A DNA stretch of 64,000 nt from Micromonospora sp. H61 (GTDB lineage Bacteria; Actinomycetota; Actinomycetes; Mycobacteriales; Micromonosporaceae): the NCBI RefSeq assembly GCF_018070325.1, contig NZ_JAGPXY010000001.1:186001-250000 (forward strand), written 5' to 3'. The position numbers and the translations under genes are program-made. Positions within the stretch are counted from its first letter, which is position 1, and each line of letters begins with the position of its first letter. The notes under the pieces are model-generated. The model searched no databases. It saw nothing but the letters and a program-made list of their open reading frames with translations, and had not been told where the DNA came from. This document shows, piece after piece, positions 45,159 through 54,052 of the stretch.

Positions 45159-45428
45159 ATGCCGATCGACCCACCTGGCACGCTGACCGTCACCGATATC
45201 GAAAAGCAGGTCGAATCCATCTGGCGGGACGTTCTCAACGTACCCGCCGACCAGACCGACGGAACGTTCTTCGAGCTGAATGGGCAGTCCATCTCCGCCG
45301 TGCGGATCGTCGCCCGCGTACAGGAGGAGATCGGCGTCCAGATGGACCTTGGTGACCTCTTCGAAGACCCCGACCTGGCCACTTTCACGCGCGACATCGT
45401 CGCGAAGGCCGAAGCCCGAGGAAGGTAG
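45159..45428 (+). CDS. Free-standing carrier protein (PCP/ACP)
   Basis: 89 residues; ATG at 45159 after a GGGAGG site. One carrier domain: IEKQVESIWRDVLNV in helix I and FFELNGQSISAVRIVARVQEE with phosphopantetheine Ser44 (NGQS in place of GGxS). Helix pattern fits a PCP. SgcC2 of C-1027 is a similar discrete PCP carrying beta-tyrosine; here the NRPS already has a PCP, so this one may hold the substrate for the Fe/2OG dioxygenase 7 bp downstream, or receive the beta-amino acid for hydroxylation. Activated by a phosphopantetheinyl transferase elsewhere. Confidence 0.9.
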   Translation: MPIDPPGTLTVTDIEKQVESIWRDVLNVPADQTDGTFFELNGQSISAVRIVARVQEEIGVQMDLGDLFEDPDLATFTRDIVAKAEARGR

Positions 45429-45435
45429 TCCGACC

Positions 45436-46308
45436 ATGGTGGAGTTCGTCCGGGTGACGTCCGATGCCCCCCTCGACGACGTGGTCACCGTGCTGGAGCG
45501 CGACGGCTGCATCATCATCGAGAACTTCGTCGACCAGACCACGCTCGACGGCCTCTGGGAAGACCTGGGCCCCCTGCTCGACGGCACGCGCTACAGCAAG
45601 AGCGGGTACGACGGTCACCTGACCCGACGGGTCTCGTCGCTGTTCCGGCGTACCAGCCACCTGACCCCGATCTTCCTGCACCCGCTGTATCTGGGCGCGG
45701 CGCGGCAGATCATGGAGAAGCCGGTGCACATGTGGGTCGGTCAGGCCCGCATCGAGATGACGCCCAACATCCAGATCAGCGCGACCCAGGCCATCCAGAT
45801 CGACCCGGGGCAGGGCCGTCAGCCGCTGCACCGCGACGACTCGCTGCACCTGCGTCGACACCCGGGCCCGACGACGCGGGTGCAGTTGATGCTCGCGCTG
45901 AGCGAGTTCACCCAGGAGAACGGCGCCACCCTCGTGATCCCGGGCAGCCATCACTGGGACGACGAGCGTGCCCCGCGCTACAACGAGGCGATCCCGGCCG
46001 CGATGCCCGCCGGGTCGGCGCTGCTCTGGCTGGGCGGCGTCTACCACGGTGGCGGCGGCAACGTCTCCACCGAGTCGCGGACCAGCCTCACCGTCTCCTA
46101 CGACCTCGGCAACCTGCGGCAGGAGGAGAACCAGTTCCTGGCGGTGCCGCGCGACGTCGTCCTCACGCTCCCCGAGGAGGTCCAGCGCCTGCTCGGCTAC
46201 GACCGTTGCCCGCCTGGCGTGGGCTGGTACGAGATGGAGGACCCCCACATCCTGCTCACCGACCCGGACGCCGACCCGGCGGTGCTCGAGAGCCCCGCAC
46301 GGACCTGA
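45436..46308 (+). CDS. PhyH-family Fe(II)/2-oxoglutarate dioxygenase
   Basis: 290 residues; ATG at 45436. Phytanoyl-CoA dioxygenase fold: iron ligands His132-x-Asp134 in LHRDDSLH and His204 in GVYHGGGGN, with a 2-oxoglutarate-binding Arg in ESRTSLTVSYD about 12 residues later. ENGATLVIPGSHHW is the conserved core strand. Many such enzymes hydroxylate or halogenate carrier-bound amino acids; Asp134 is kept, so this is a hydroxylase type, not a halogenase. Coupled to the carrier gene 7 bp upstream, it probably acts on a carrier-tethered acid (inference). C-1027 and neocarzinostatin have no obvious counterpart that I recall. Confidence 0.85.
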   Translation: MVEFVRVTSDAPLDDVVTVLERDGCIIIENFVDQTTLDGLWEDLGPLLDGTRYSKSGYDGHLTRRVSSLFRRTSHLTPIFLHPLYLGAARQIMEKPVHMWVGQARIEMTPNIQISATQAIQIDPGQGRQPLHRDDSLHLRRHPGPTTRVQLMLALSEFTQENGATLVIPGSHHWDDERAPRYNEAIPAAMPAGSALLWLGGVYHGGGGNVSTESRTSLTVSYDLGNLRQEENQFLAVPRDVVLTLPEEVQRLLGYDRCPPGVGWYEMEDPHILLTDPDADPAVLESPART

Positions 46309-46332
46309 GCATGTCCGACGTGGTGGACGAAG

Positions 46333-46365
46333 CGGCCGCCCCGCCCGCTGTCGGTGGGGCGGCCG
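46333..46365. terminator. Hairpin terminator
   Basis: Perfect 10-bp arms (46333-46342 CGGCCGCCCC and 46356-46365) with a 13-bp loop, 24 bp downstream of the dioxygenase stop. Confidence 0.65.
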
Positions 46366-46450
46366 TCCTGTTCGCACGATCAGAGATGCGTCCACCGGCC
46401 GGCGGATGTGAGGGTCTGATGGTCGTCGCCCAGCGGAGGGACCCACCCAC

Positions 46451-47941
46451 ATGACCGACATCCTGCCCGACGACCCGCGCTACGCCGCACTCGTCGAGGG
46501 ATACAACCACCGCTTCACCGGCCGCCCCGATTACGTCCGTCAGGTCCGCACCACCGCCGAGGTCGCCGCCGCCGTGCGGGAGGCCGTCGACTCGGGGCGG
46601 CGGGTGGCGGTGCGCAGCGGCGGCCACTGCTTCGAGGACTTCTTCGCCAATCCCGAGATCCAGATGCTGATCGACCTCGCGCCGATGAGCGCGGTGTCCT
46701 ACGACGCGCACCGGCGGGCAATCATGGTCGAGGCCGGCATCACTCTCGGGGCGCTCTACCCGATCCTTTACGACACCTGGGGCGTCACGATCCCCGGCGG
46801 CACCTGCTTCGAGGTCGGCGTCGGCGGCCACATCACCGGCGGCGGCTACGGTCACCTGTCCCGCCGCGACGGACTGGTCGTCGACCACCTGTACGCGGTG
46901 GAGGTGGTCGTCGTCGACGAGTCGGGCACCGTCGACGTGGTGGTCGCCACCCGGGAGCCCGACGACCCGCACCACGAGCTGTGGTGGGCGACCGCGGGCG
47001 GCGGCGGCGGCAGCTTCGGCGTGGTCACCCGGTTCTGGCTGCGCAGCCCGGGAGTCGACTCCGACGACCCGTCGCGTCTGCTGCCCACGGCGCCCCGCCG
47101 GATCCGCCGCTGCGACGTGCTGTGGTCGTGGGACGGGATGACCGAGGACGCACTGACCCGACTGATCGCGAACTACTGCGGCTGGCTGGAGCGGCACAGC
47201 GCCGTCGACGCACCGGAGACCCAGCTGTGGAGCAACCTCATCGTCATGCACCGCTCGGCCGGCATCGTGGCGCTCACCGCTGTTATCGACGACGCGGTCG
47301 AGGGTGCCGCCCGGATGCTCGACGACCAGCTCGCGGCGATCGGGGACGGCACCGGGTTGACCCCCCGGTCCGTCGACCGGAACGTGGTCGACTGGATGGC
47401 GAGCTGGATGCCCTCATACAGCTGGCCCAGCGACCCGAAGGGGCGCTACAAGAACAAGGCCGGCTATCTACGCCGGGGCTACACCGACAAGCAACTGGCC
47501 ACGATCTTCCGCTACCTGGCCGACCCGGAGTACGCCAACCCGGCTGCCGGCATCGTGCTCACCGCGTTCGGCGGACAGGTCAACGCGGTGCCGTCGGACG
47601 CCACCGCCGCGGCACAGCGGGACAGCGTGGTGAAGGCGTCGTACAGCGCGGGCGCCTGGCAGTCACCCGACGACGACGCCGTCAACACCGCCTGGGTCCG
47701 CGCGTTCTACCGGGACGTCTACGCCGAGAGCGGCGGCGTCCCGGTGTCCGGCGACGTCAGTGACGGCTCCTACATCAGCTACCCCGACGTCGACCTGGCC
47801 GATCCGGAGTGGAACACCTCCGGCGTGCCCTGGCACACCCTCTACTTCAAGGACAACTATCCCCGCCTCCAGCGGGTCAAGCGCCGCTACGACCCCCGGG
47901 ACATCTTCCGGCACGGTCTGTCGGTGCGGCTGCCCGATTGA
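46451..47941 (+). CDS. Berberine-bridge-type oxidase, bicovalent FAD
   Basis: 496 residues. FAD-binding PCMH domain with the two covalent flavin attachment residues: His59 in VRSGGHCFEDF and Cys119 in GGTCFEVGVGGH, at the 60-residue spacing seen in berberine-bridge and glucooligosaccharide oxidases. C-terminal BBE segment: YPRLQRVKRRYDPRDIFRHG. Bicovalent flavins give high redox potential and an open active site, suited to oxidising bulky alcohols or phenols. Possible substrates are the core or the aromatic arms. No signal peptide, so cytoplasmic. Followed 27 bp later by a second flavin oxidase. Confidence 0.88.
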   Translation: MTDILPDDPRYAALVEGYNHRFTGRPDYVRQVRTTAEVAAAVREAVDSGRRVAVRSGGHCFEDFFANPEIQMLIDLAPMSAVSYDAHRRAIMVEAGITLGALYPILYDTWGVTIPGGTCFEVGVGGHITGGGYGHLSRRDGLVVDHLYAVEVVVVDESGTVDVVVATREPDDPHHELWWATAGGGGGSFGVVTRFWLRSPGVDSDDPSRLLPTAPRRIRRCDVLWSWDGMTEDALTRLIANYCGWLERHSAVDAPETQLWSNLIVMHRSAGIVALTAVIDDAVEGAARMLDDQLAAIGDGTGLTPRSVDRNVVDWMASWMPSYSWPSDPKGRYKNKAGYLRRGYTDKQLATIFRYLADPEYANPAAGIVLTAFGGQVNAVPSDATAAAQRDSVVKASYSAGAWQSPDDDAVNTAWVRAFYRDVYAESGGVPVSGDVSDGSYISYPDVDLADPEWNTSGVPWHTLYFKDNYPRLQRVKRRYDPRDIFRHGLSVRLPD

Positions 47942-47968
47942 GCGGTCCACACCACCCAGGGAGCCACG

Positions 47969-49315
47969 ATGGCAGGCGAGGTGTACTTCCCCCACGATCC
48001 GGCCTACGAGCACGCCACGACGGTGTTCAACCTGCACGGAGCACCCCGACCGGCCGCCGCGCGCACCGTGCGCACCCTTACCGAGCTGCGGGACGTGCTC
48101 ACGTACGCCCGGACGACGTGCATGCCGGTGCGGGTGCACAGCACCGGCCACGGCGCCGCGGCGGCGCGGGAGATGAGCGGGTCGGTGCTGGTGCGTACCG
48201 AGATGGACGGTGCGGTGCAGATCGACCCGGCGCGCCGGACCGCGCTGATTCCCGCCGGCACCCGCTGGGGCGCCGTCGTCGACGCGGCGGCACCGTACCA
48301 ACTGGCCGCGCCGCACGGCTCGTCGGCCGACGTCGGCGCGGTCGGCTACCTGCTGCGCGGCGGCGTCAGTGTCTACGGGCGGCTGGTCGGGCTCGCGGCC
48401 AACAGTGTGACGGCCGTCGACCTGGTCACCGCCGACGGTGAGCTGCACCGCGTCGACGCCGACCACGATCCGGAGCTGTTCTGGGCCCTGCGGGGCGGCG
48501 GCGGTGGGTTCGGGGTGGTGGTCGCGGTCGAGATACGGCTGTTCCCGGCCCGGCCGGTGGTCACCGGTTCGGCGTACTGGCCGGTGGTGCACGCGGCGGA
48601 GCTGCTGAGGCGGTGGACCCGCTGGGCCGCTACCGCGCCGTGGGAGGTCACCAGCGCGTTCCAGGTGCTCAACCTGCCCGACGTACCCATGGTGCCGGTC
48701 GAGCTGAGGAGCGGAACGATGATCGGGGTGGCGGCGACCGAGGTGCGAGCCGACGACGCGCCGAGCGGGCTGACCGAGCTGTTGGACGAGCTGCGCGCGG
48801 TGGCCGCCCCGGTGGTCGAGTCGTGGCTGCCGTGTACGCCGGCCGAGGTGGTCCGCGCTCAGCTCGGGCCGGACGAGCCGGTGCCGATCGTCGGCGACCA
48901 TCTGCTGCTCGCGGACCTCGACGAGCGGGCGTCGGCCGCGTTCCTGGCGGCGACCGGCTCGGGATCGCCGCTGATCACGGCGGAGCTGCGCCAGCTCGGT
49001 GGGGCGTTGGCAGTGCCGGACCCTCGGGGTGGGGCGCTCGACCACTACGACGCCCGCTACTCGTATCTGGGCAACGCGATCCCCGACGGCCCCGAGGCCA
49101 CCGCGACGATCGAGAAGCACTGCGCTGTCGTCCGGGCGGCGCTGGCGCCCTGGGACACCGGCCGCACCGCGCCCACGTTCGTGGAGAGCTGGCAGCAGCC
49201 GCAACGGCACCTCGACCCGGAGCAGATCGACCGGGCGGACCGCGTCCGCACCCGCGTCGATCCCACCGGCCTGTTCCGCCTCGACGCCAGCCCCGGTACG
49301 ACGATGCTGCGCTAG
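47969..49315 (+). CDS. FAD-linked oxidase, monocovalent type
   Basis: 448 residues. Same PCMH/BBE-like fold as the neighbour, but only His61 (HSTGHGAAAA) can bind the flavin covalently; the position of the second attachment Cys is Ser (PHGSSADVGAVG). The C-terminal BBE domain is shorter, ending in DRVRTRVDPTGLFR. Diverged from the upstream enzyme, so the two likely do different oxidations or act in series. Operon of two genes, closed by a hairpin. Substrate unknown. Confidence 0.85.
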   Translation: MAGEVYFPHDPAYEHATTVFNLHGAPRPAAARTVRTLTELRDVLTYARTTCMPVRVHSTGHGAAAAREMSGSVLVRTEMDGAVQIDPARRTALIPAGTRWGAVVDAAAPYQLAAPHGSSADVGAVGYLLRGGVSVYGRLVGLAANSVTAVDLVTADGELHRVDADHDPELFWALRGGGGGFGVVVAVEIRLFPARPVVTGSAYWPVVHAAELLRRWTRWAATAPWEVTSAFQVLNLPDVPMVPVELRSGTMIGVAATEVRADDAPSGLTELLDELRAVAAPVVESWLPCTPAEVVRAQLGPDEPVPIVGDHLLLADLDERASAAFLAATGSGSPLITAELRQLGGALAVPDPRGGALDHYDARYSYLGNAIPDGPEATATIEKHCAVVRAALAPWDTGRTAPTFVESWQQPQRHLDPEQIDRADRVRTRVDPTGLFRLDASPGTTMLR

Positions 49316-49327
49316 GCGGCGGACGGA

Positions 49328-49367
49328 CCAACGGCGGTCGCCCGGGGGGATGGGCGGCCGCCGTTGG
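49328..49367. terminator. Bidirectional hairpin terminator
   Basis: 16-bp arms (49328-49343, 49352-49367; one mismatch) with an 8-bp loop, between the convergent flavin oxidase and MFS genes. Confidence 0.75.
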
Positions 49368-49385
49368 CGTATCGGGGTGTCCGGC

Positions 49386-51017
49386 CTAGACGGCACCGGT
49401 GGTGGGCACGGTCTCCGACGACGACGCGGACGCGGGCGACGAGGCAGGCGCTGACGACGCCGTCGGGTCGGACCCGGGCGTCTGCGGGGCGGGCTTGTTC
49501 CGCAGCGTCACCGCCACCAGCACGATCAGGGCGATGACCAGCAACGCCTCGACGCCGGCCACCACGTTCGTCGCCGTGGTGAACGCCTCGCCGGCGACGT
49601 CGCGGAGGGCGGTGGCCAGGTTGCCCGGCAGCGAGTCGGCTGCGGCGGTCGCCGCGGCGACGTTCTCCCGGGACACGTCGGCAACCTCCGGGGGTACGTC
49701 GGTCAACGGCGCGTCGGCCATCCGGTCGCGGTAGACGGCGGCACCGACGCTGCCCAACAGCGCGAGGCCCAGCGTCGACCCGAACACGTTGCTGGTCTCG
49801 GAGAGCGAAGCGGCCGAGCCGGCCTTCTCCGGGGCTACGGAGCTGACCACCATGCCGGTGCCCTGGGTGAACAGCGGACCGGTGCCGAGCGCGACGAGCG
49901 CGACCGCGACGACGATCGCGATCAGCCACCCGGAGCTGCCGGCCTGGGTCAGCACCAGCATCGCCACCAGGGAGATGCCGAGCCCGATCATGATCGCGGT
50001 GGCCGGCTTGAGCGACTTCATCAGCATCGGCGTGGCCATGCTGCCGATCGCGATGCCCAGACCGGTGGGCGCCTGCCAGAGGCCGGACGCGCCAGGCGAA
50101 AGGCCCTCGACGCTCTGGATGTACTGCGTGCTCATCAGGCTGATGCCGGCGAGCGCGGCCGAGGCGAACATCATCGTGACGAGGGTGCCGCTGAAGGCGG
50201 CGTTCCGGAACATCGCGAGATCGATCAACGGGTGCTCCAGCCGGGACTGGCGGCGGATGAAGATCCAGCCGACCACCAGGCCGAGCAGGATCGCGCCGCC
50301 CGCGACGGCCGGGTTGTCCGAGTCACTCGCGGCGAACTCCTTGACGCCGTACACCACCGGCAGGATCGCACCGAGCGACAGCACCACGCTGAACAGGTCG
50401 AACTTGCCCGCGCTGGGGTCGCGGTACTCGGGCAGCAGCACGAACCCGGTGGCCAGCAGCACGATCATGAACGGGACACCGAGCAGGAACACCGAGCCCC
50501 ACCAGAAGTGCTCGACCATCACGCCGCCGACGACCGGCCCGATCGCGGTGCCACCGAAGAGCGCGGAAGCCCAGATCGAGATCGCCACGCCCCGCTGCTT
50601 CTCGTTGCGGAACATGTTGGTGATCAGCGCCAGCGTCGACGGCGACAAGGTCGCGCCGGCGATGCCCAGCAGGGCCCGCGCGATGATCAGGGTGGTGCCG
50701 CTGTTGGCGTACGCGGCGAGCACCGAGGCCACCGTGAACGCGACCGCGCCGATCATGAGCAGTCGACGGCGCCCGACCCGGTCACCGAGGGTGCCCATGG
50801 TGAGCAGGAAGCCGGCCAGCAGGAAACCGTAGATGTCGATGATCCACAGCTGCTCCACGCTGGTGACGCCGAGGTCCGCGCTGAGATGCGGCAGCGCCAG
50901 GAACAGCGCTCCGATATCCATCGCCACCAGCATCGCCGGCAGTGCCAGCACCGCCAGCCCGATCCATTCCTTACGTCCCGCCAGGTCGTTCGCTGGCGCC
51001 GACGTGGAGTTATCCAT
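49386..51017 (-). CDS. MFS drug exporter, DHA2 type (14 TM)
   Basis: 543 residues with about 14 hydrophobic segments. DHA2/EmrB-QacA signature: MDIGALFLALPHLSADLG in TM1, LLTMGTLGDRVGRRRLLM for motif A, GIAGATLSPSTLALITNMF for motif C. A 40-residue Ser/Ala/Pro-rich C-terminal tail is cytoplasmic. C-1027 has a homologous exporter (SgcB), so export of the mature enediyne and self-resistance is the likely role. Own transcription unit, divergent from the solute-binding-like gene over 266 bp with no clear palindrome found. Confidence 0.92.
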   Translation of the reverse strand: MDNSTSAPANDLAGRKEWIGLAVLALPAMLVAMDIGALFLALPHLSADLGVTSVEQLWIIDIYGFLLAGFLLTMGTLGDRVGRRRLLMIGAVAFTVASVLAAYANSGTTLIIARALLGIAGATLSPSTLALITNMFRNEKQRGVAISIWASALFGGTAIGPVVGGVMVEHFWWGSVFLLGVPFMIVLLATGFVLLPEYRDPSAGKFDLFSVVLSLGAILPVVYGVKEFAASDSDNPAVAGGAILLGLVVGWIFIRRQSRLEHPLIDLAMFRNAAFSGTLVTMMFASAALAGISLMSTQYIQSVEGLSPGASGLWQAPTGLGIAIGSMATPMLMKSLKPATAIMIGLGISLVAMLVLTQAGSSGWLIAIVVAVALVALGTGPLFTQGTGMVVSSVAPEKAGSAASLSETSNVFGSTLGLALLGSVGAAVYRDRMADAPLTDVPPEVADVSRENVAAATAAADSLPGNLATALRDVAGEAFTTATNVVAGVEALLVIALIVLVAVTLRNKPAPQTPGSDPTASSAPASSPASASSSETVPTTGAV

Positions 51018-51283
51018 CGTGTCGATCCCTTCTCGGCCTCATGAGCCTGCGACGGCGGTCTTCGACGCCCCGAGGCCCCTCTACCGCCATGTCGAAGCCG
51101 ACGCGCGGTTTTCGACATGTCTTTCCGGCGTACCCACGTTCTGCCGCGAACGGGTGCTCGGGACGACTTCCGTCGTGCGCAGTCGCCGCCCGCCGCGCGG
51201 CGTAGCACTCGCGGAGATGACCGCTCCCCGCATCGGCGGGCAACCTTTGGGCGACCCCCATCGAGATGCCGGAGGACTGTTGC

Positions 51284-52645
51284 GTGAGGACGGACGCCGA
51301 GCCCATCAGCATCGACATCTGGCTGCCCAGCTACCCGGCCGTGCCCGACTACGTGGGCGGGATCCGGGCCCTGGCCGCGAGCTTCCACGACGCCCACCCC
51401 GGCTACCGGATCCGGGTTCGCGAGTCGAGCTACAAGACGTTGCCCGCCGATGTGGACGCCGCGGCCAGACGCGGTGCCGCCCCGGCCCTCGTGCAGTACT
51501 TCCACACCTCCACGCAACTGGCCCGGGACATGCGCGACGTCCACGGCGCACCGCTGTTCCGGCCGGTCGCGACGACGCTCGCCGACCGCACCACGGTGCT
51601 CGGCGAGCCGGTGGTCACCGACGACATCGTGGCCCCGGCACGGGGGTACTACTCGGCGGACGGCCTGCTGCTCGCGGCTCCCCCGCTGGTCTCGACCACC
51701 CTGCTGTACGCCAACACCACGTTGCTCGCGGCGGCGGGAGTGACCGCGCTGCCGACCACCTGGGCCGAGGTGACGGCCGCCTGCAAGGCGGTCAGCGCGC
51801 ACACCGGCGGGCCGGCGATCACCTGGCCCAACCACGGCTGGATCTTCCAGCAGGCGGTCGCCCAGCAGGGTGGCCTGCTCGCCGACCACGCCAACGGCCG
51901 CGACGGTCGCGCCGAGAAGGTCGACCTCGCCGTGCCGGAGATGGTGGCCTTCGCGCAGTGGTGGCGCGGTCTGTACCGCGACGGTCACTACCACTACACC
52001 GGCGGGCAGGCGTACGGCGAGAACACCGGCCGGGCCTGGCAGGAGAACTTCGCCGCGTTCGCCGAGCAGCGGGTGGCGTTCGTCCTCAGCTCCTCGGTCG
52101 AGGCGGAGTGGCTGATCCAGGCCGGCCGCGACCACGGCTTCACCGTCGAGGTCGGCCGGATGCCGCACAACGGCGAGGTCCGCTACGCGGGCAACATCGT
52201 CGGCGGTGACGCGATCTGGCTCACCGACAGCGTGCAGCCGGCGGTCCGGGACGGCGCGCTCGCGTTCCTGCAACACCTGCTCAACCCACGGGCCGTCGCG
52301 GAGCGGCACAAGGCGACCTGGTTCATCCCGGTCACCACGACGGCCATCGACCTGCTGGCCGGCGACGGCTGGTTCGACGAGCGGCCACATCAGAGGGTCG
52401 CCATCGAGCAGCTGCTGGCGACCGACGGCTCACCTGCCGCGCGGGGAGCCGTACTCGGCGAGTTTCCCCGCATCCAGGGCCTGATGACGCACGCGATGGA
52501 AGACATCCTGCTGCACGACGCGGACCCGTCGGGCCGCTTCGCCCGCGCGTCCGAGCAGGCCCAGCATCTGCTCGACGACTACAACGCCGACTGCCTCGGC
52601 CTGCGGGCGGGTCCGCCCGGGCCGCGTCAGTTCGTCGTGGACTGA
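51284..52645 (+). CDS. Solute-binding-like protein without signal peptide
   Basis: 453 residues from a GTG at 51284, 9 bp after a GGAGG site; an in-frame ATG at 51266 lies upstream of that site. Type-1 extracellular solute-binding fold (UgpB/maltose-binding-like): ISIDIWLPSYPAVPDYVGGI at the N-terminus, PPLVSTTLLYANTTLLAAAGV and LPTTWAEVTAACKAV, NIVGGDAIWLTD, and AVAERHKATWFIPVTTTA. Normal family members carry a signal peptide and lipobox; none is visible here, so it appears cytoplasmic. No ABC permease genes are near. It is the first gene of a four-gene operon with the condensation enzyme. Could be a drug- or intermediate-binding protein (speculative). Confidence 0.78.
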   Translation: MRTDAEPISIDIWLPSYPAVPDYVGGIRALAASFHDAHPGYRIRVRESSYKTLPADVDAAARRGAAPALVQYFHTSTQLARDMRDVHGAPLFRPVATTLADRTTVLGEPVVTDDIVAPARGYYSADGLLLAAPPLVSTTLLYANTTLLAAAGVTALPTTWAEVTAACKAVSAHTGGPAITWPNHGWIFQQAVAQQGGLLADHANGRDGRAEKVDLAVPEMVAFAQWWRGLYRDGHYHYTGGQAYGENTGRAWQENFAAFAEQRVAFVLSSSVEAEWLIQAGRDHGFTVEVGRMPHNGEVRYAGNIVGGDAIWLTDSVQPAVRDGALAFLQHLLNPRAVAERHKATWFIPVTTTAIDLLAGDGWFDERPHQRVAIEQLLATDGSPAARGAVLGEFPRIQGLMTHAMEDILLHDADPSGRFARASEQAQHLLDDYNADCLGLRAGPPGPRQFVVD

Positions 52646-52675
52646 CTCCGCCCAACCCCCCCGTGAGGAGCGCTC

Positions 52676-54052
52676 ATGACCATCTCGCAGCAACCACCCC
52701 CGGCGACCGCTGATCTCCCGCTCTCCCTGCAGCAGGAGTTCCTCCTGCTGTTCGACACGGGCGAGACCACCGGCCCGTTCGGGCCGCACTACCTGATCGC
52801 CGACGGTTGGCGAGTGCACGGCCGGATAGATGTGGACATTCTCGATCTGGCGCTGGCGGACGTGATCGGGCAGCACGAGGCCCTCCGTACGTCGGTACTG
52901 CGCGGCGGCGAGCACGGGCAGCGGGTGTTGCCGGTGACCTCGCCGAAGGTGGACGTCCGCGACCTGCCCGGGGTCGACCCCGCCGACCGCGAGCGCCGCG
53001 CCGAGGAGCTGATCAACGAGATCGAGGCCGGCACGCTCGACGTGCACGACCTGCCCCTGCTGCGGGCCACGCTGGGGCGCTTCGACGAGACGGACTCGGT
53101 GCTGGTCCTCACCACGCATCACTCGGCGGCCGACGCCTGGTCGATGCAGATCATCCTGCGTGACCTGGCTCGCTCGTACGCCCAGCGGGCCGCCGGGGAG
53201 ACACCCACCGCGGGCACGGCCCCGCAGTACCGCGAGTACATCGCCGCCCAGCACGACGAGGCGGACGCTCCACCGCTGGCGGCGGCCCGTGAGTACTGGC
53301 GGGACAAGCTGGCCGGCGGGCGGATCATGGTGACCGCGGCGGACCGGGAGTTGGCGGCCGACACCGTGCCGACCACCACCTGGCACCGCTTCGTCACCGA
53401 CGCCGAACTCCGGTCGGCGACCACGGCCCTCGCGGCCGACACGCACACCTCACCGTTCATGGTGCTGTTGGCCGCCTTCTACGTGCTGGCGAGCCGCTGG
53501 ACCGGCAGCACCGACCTGACCGTGCCGACGTTCACTCCCGGACGCGGGCACGGTCGGTTCCAGGAGACGGTCGGCTCGTTCTTCAACTTCGTTCCGCTAC
53601 GGACCGACCTGTCCGACGCCACCACCTTCCGCGACGTGGTCACCCGGACCCGCGCCACCTGCCTCGGCGCGTACTCCCACGAGGTGCCGCTGCTGCACGT
53701 CCTGCAGGAGGCGCCCGAGCTGATGGCGTCGGTCGGGCCCGGCGTCGTGCCCTGCCTCTTCCAGGTCATCCAGCCGCCGTTCGTGATGGAGCGCGAGCGG
53801 GTGGGCGACCTGGAGTACTCGGCGGTGTGGCGGCGGGTCATCTCCCAGCCGGTCGGTTCCGACATGCCCGACGGCATCCTCTGGTCGCTGCATCTCGGCC
53901 CGTCCGACGACATCGTCGGCGCGATCGGGTTCAGCGCCCACCTGTTCGATCAGAAGACGATCGACGACCTCGTCGACCGTTACCTGCACCTGCTGCGCGA
54001 GCTGCTGACCCGGCCGGACGCGGCACTGACCACGATCGGGGGAGAACGGTGA
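52676..54052 (+). CDS. Discrete condensation enzyme (SgcC5-like)
   Basis: 458 residues; a stand-alone NRPS C domain. Active-site motif H148-H149-S-A-A-D153 in TTHHSAADAWSMQ is intact, followed by RGHGRFQETVGSFFNFVPLR for the solvent channel and LHLGPSDD near the C-terminus. In C-1027, SgcC5 joins PCP-bound beta-tyrosine to the enediyne core alcohol by ester formation, and can form amides with amines (established). With the NRPS C domain degenerate, this enzyme probably does the real coupling here. Stop overlaps the next gene's GTG by 4 bp. Confidence 0.92.
   Translation: MTISQQPPPATADLPLSLQQEFLLLFDTGETTGPFGPHYLIADGWRVHGRIDVDILDLALADVIGQHEALRTSVLRGGEHGQRVLPVTSPKVDVRDLPGVDPADRERRAEELINEIEAGTLDVHDLPLLRATLGRFDETDSVLVLTTHHSAADAWSMQIILRDLARSYAQRAAGETPTAGTAPQYREYIAAQHDEADAPPLAAAREYWRDKLAGGRIMVTAADRELAADTVPTTTWHRFVTDAELRSATTALAADTHTSPFMVLLAAFYVLASRWTGSTDLTVPTFTPGRGHGRFQETVGSFFNFVPLRTDLSDATTFRDVVTRTRATCLGAYSHEVPLLHVLQEAPELMASVGPGVVPCLFQVIQPPFVMERERVGDLEYSAVWRRVISQPVGSDMPDGILWSLHLGPSDDIVGAIGFSAHLFDQKTIDDLVDRYLHLLRELLTRPDAALTTIGGER

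Noticed and set aside
45436..46308. Fe/2OG halogenase
   Set aside because: The iron-ligand Asp (HRD) is retained; halogenases have Ala or Gly there.
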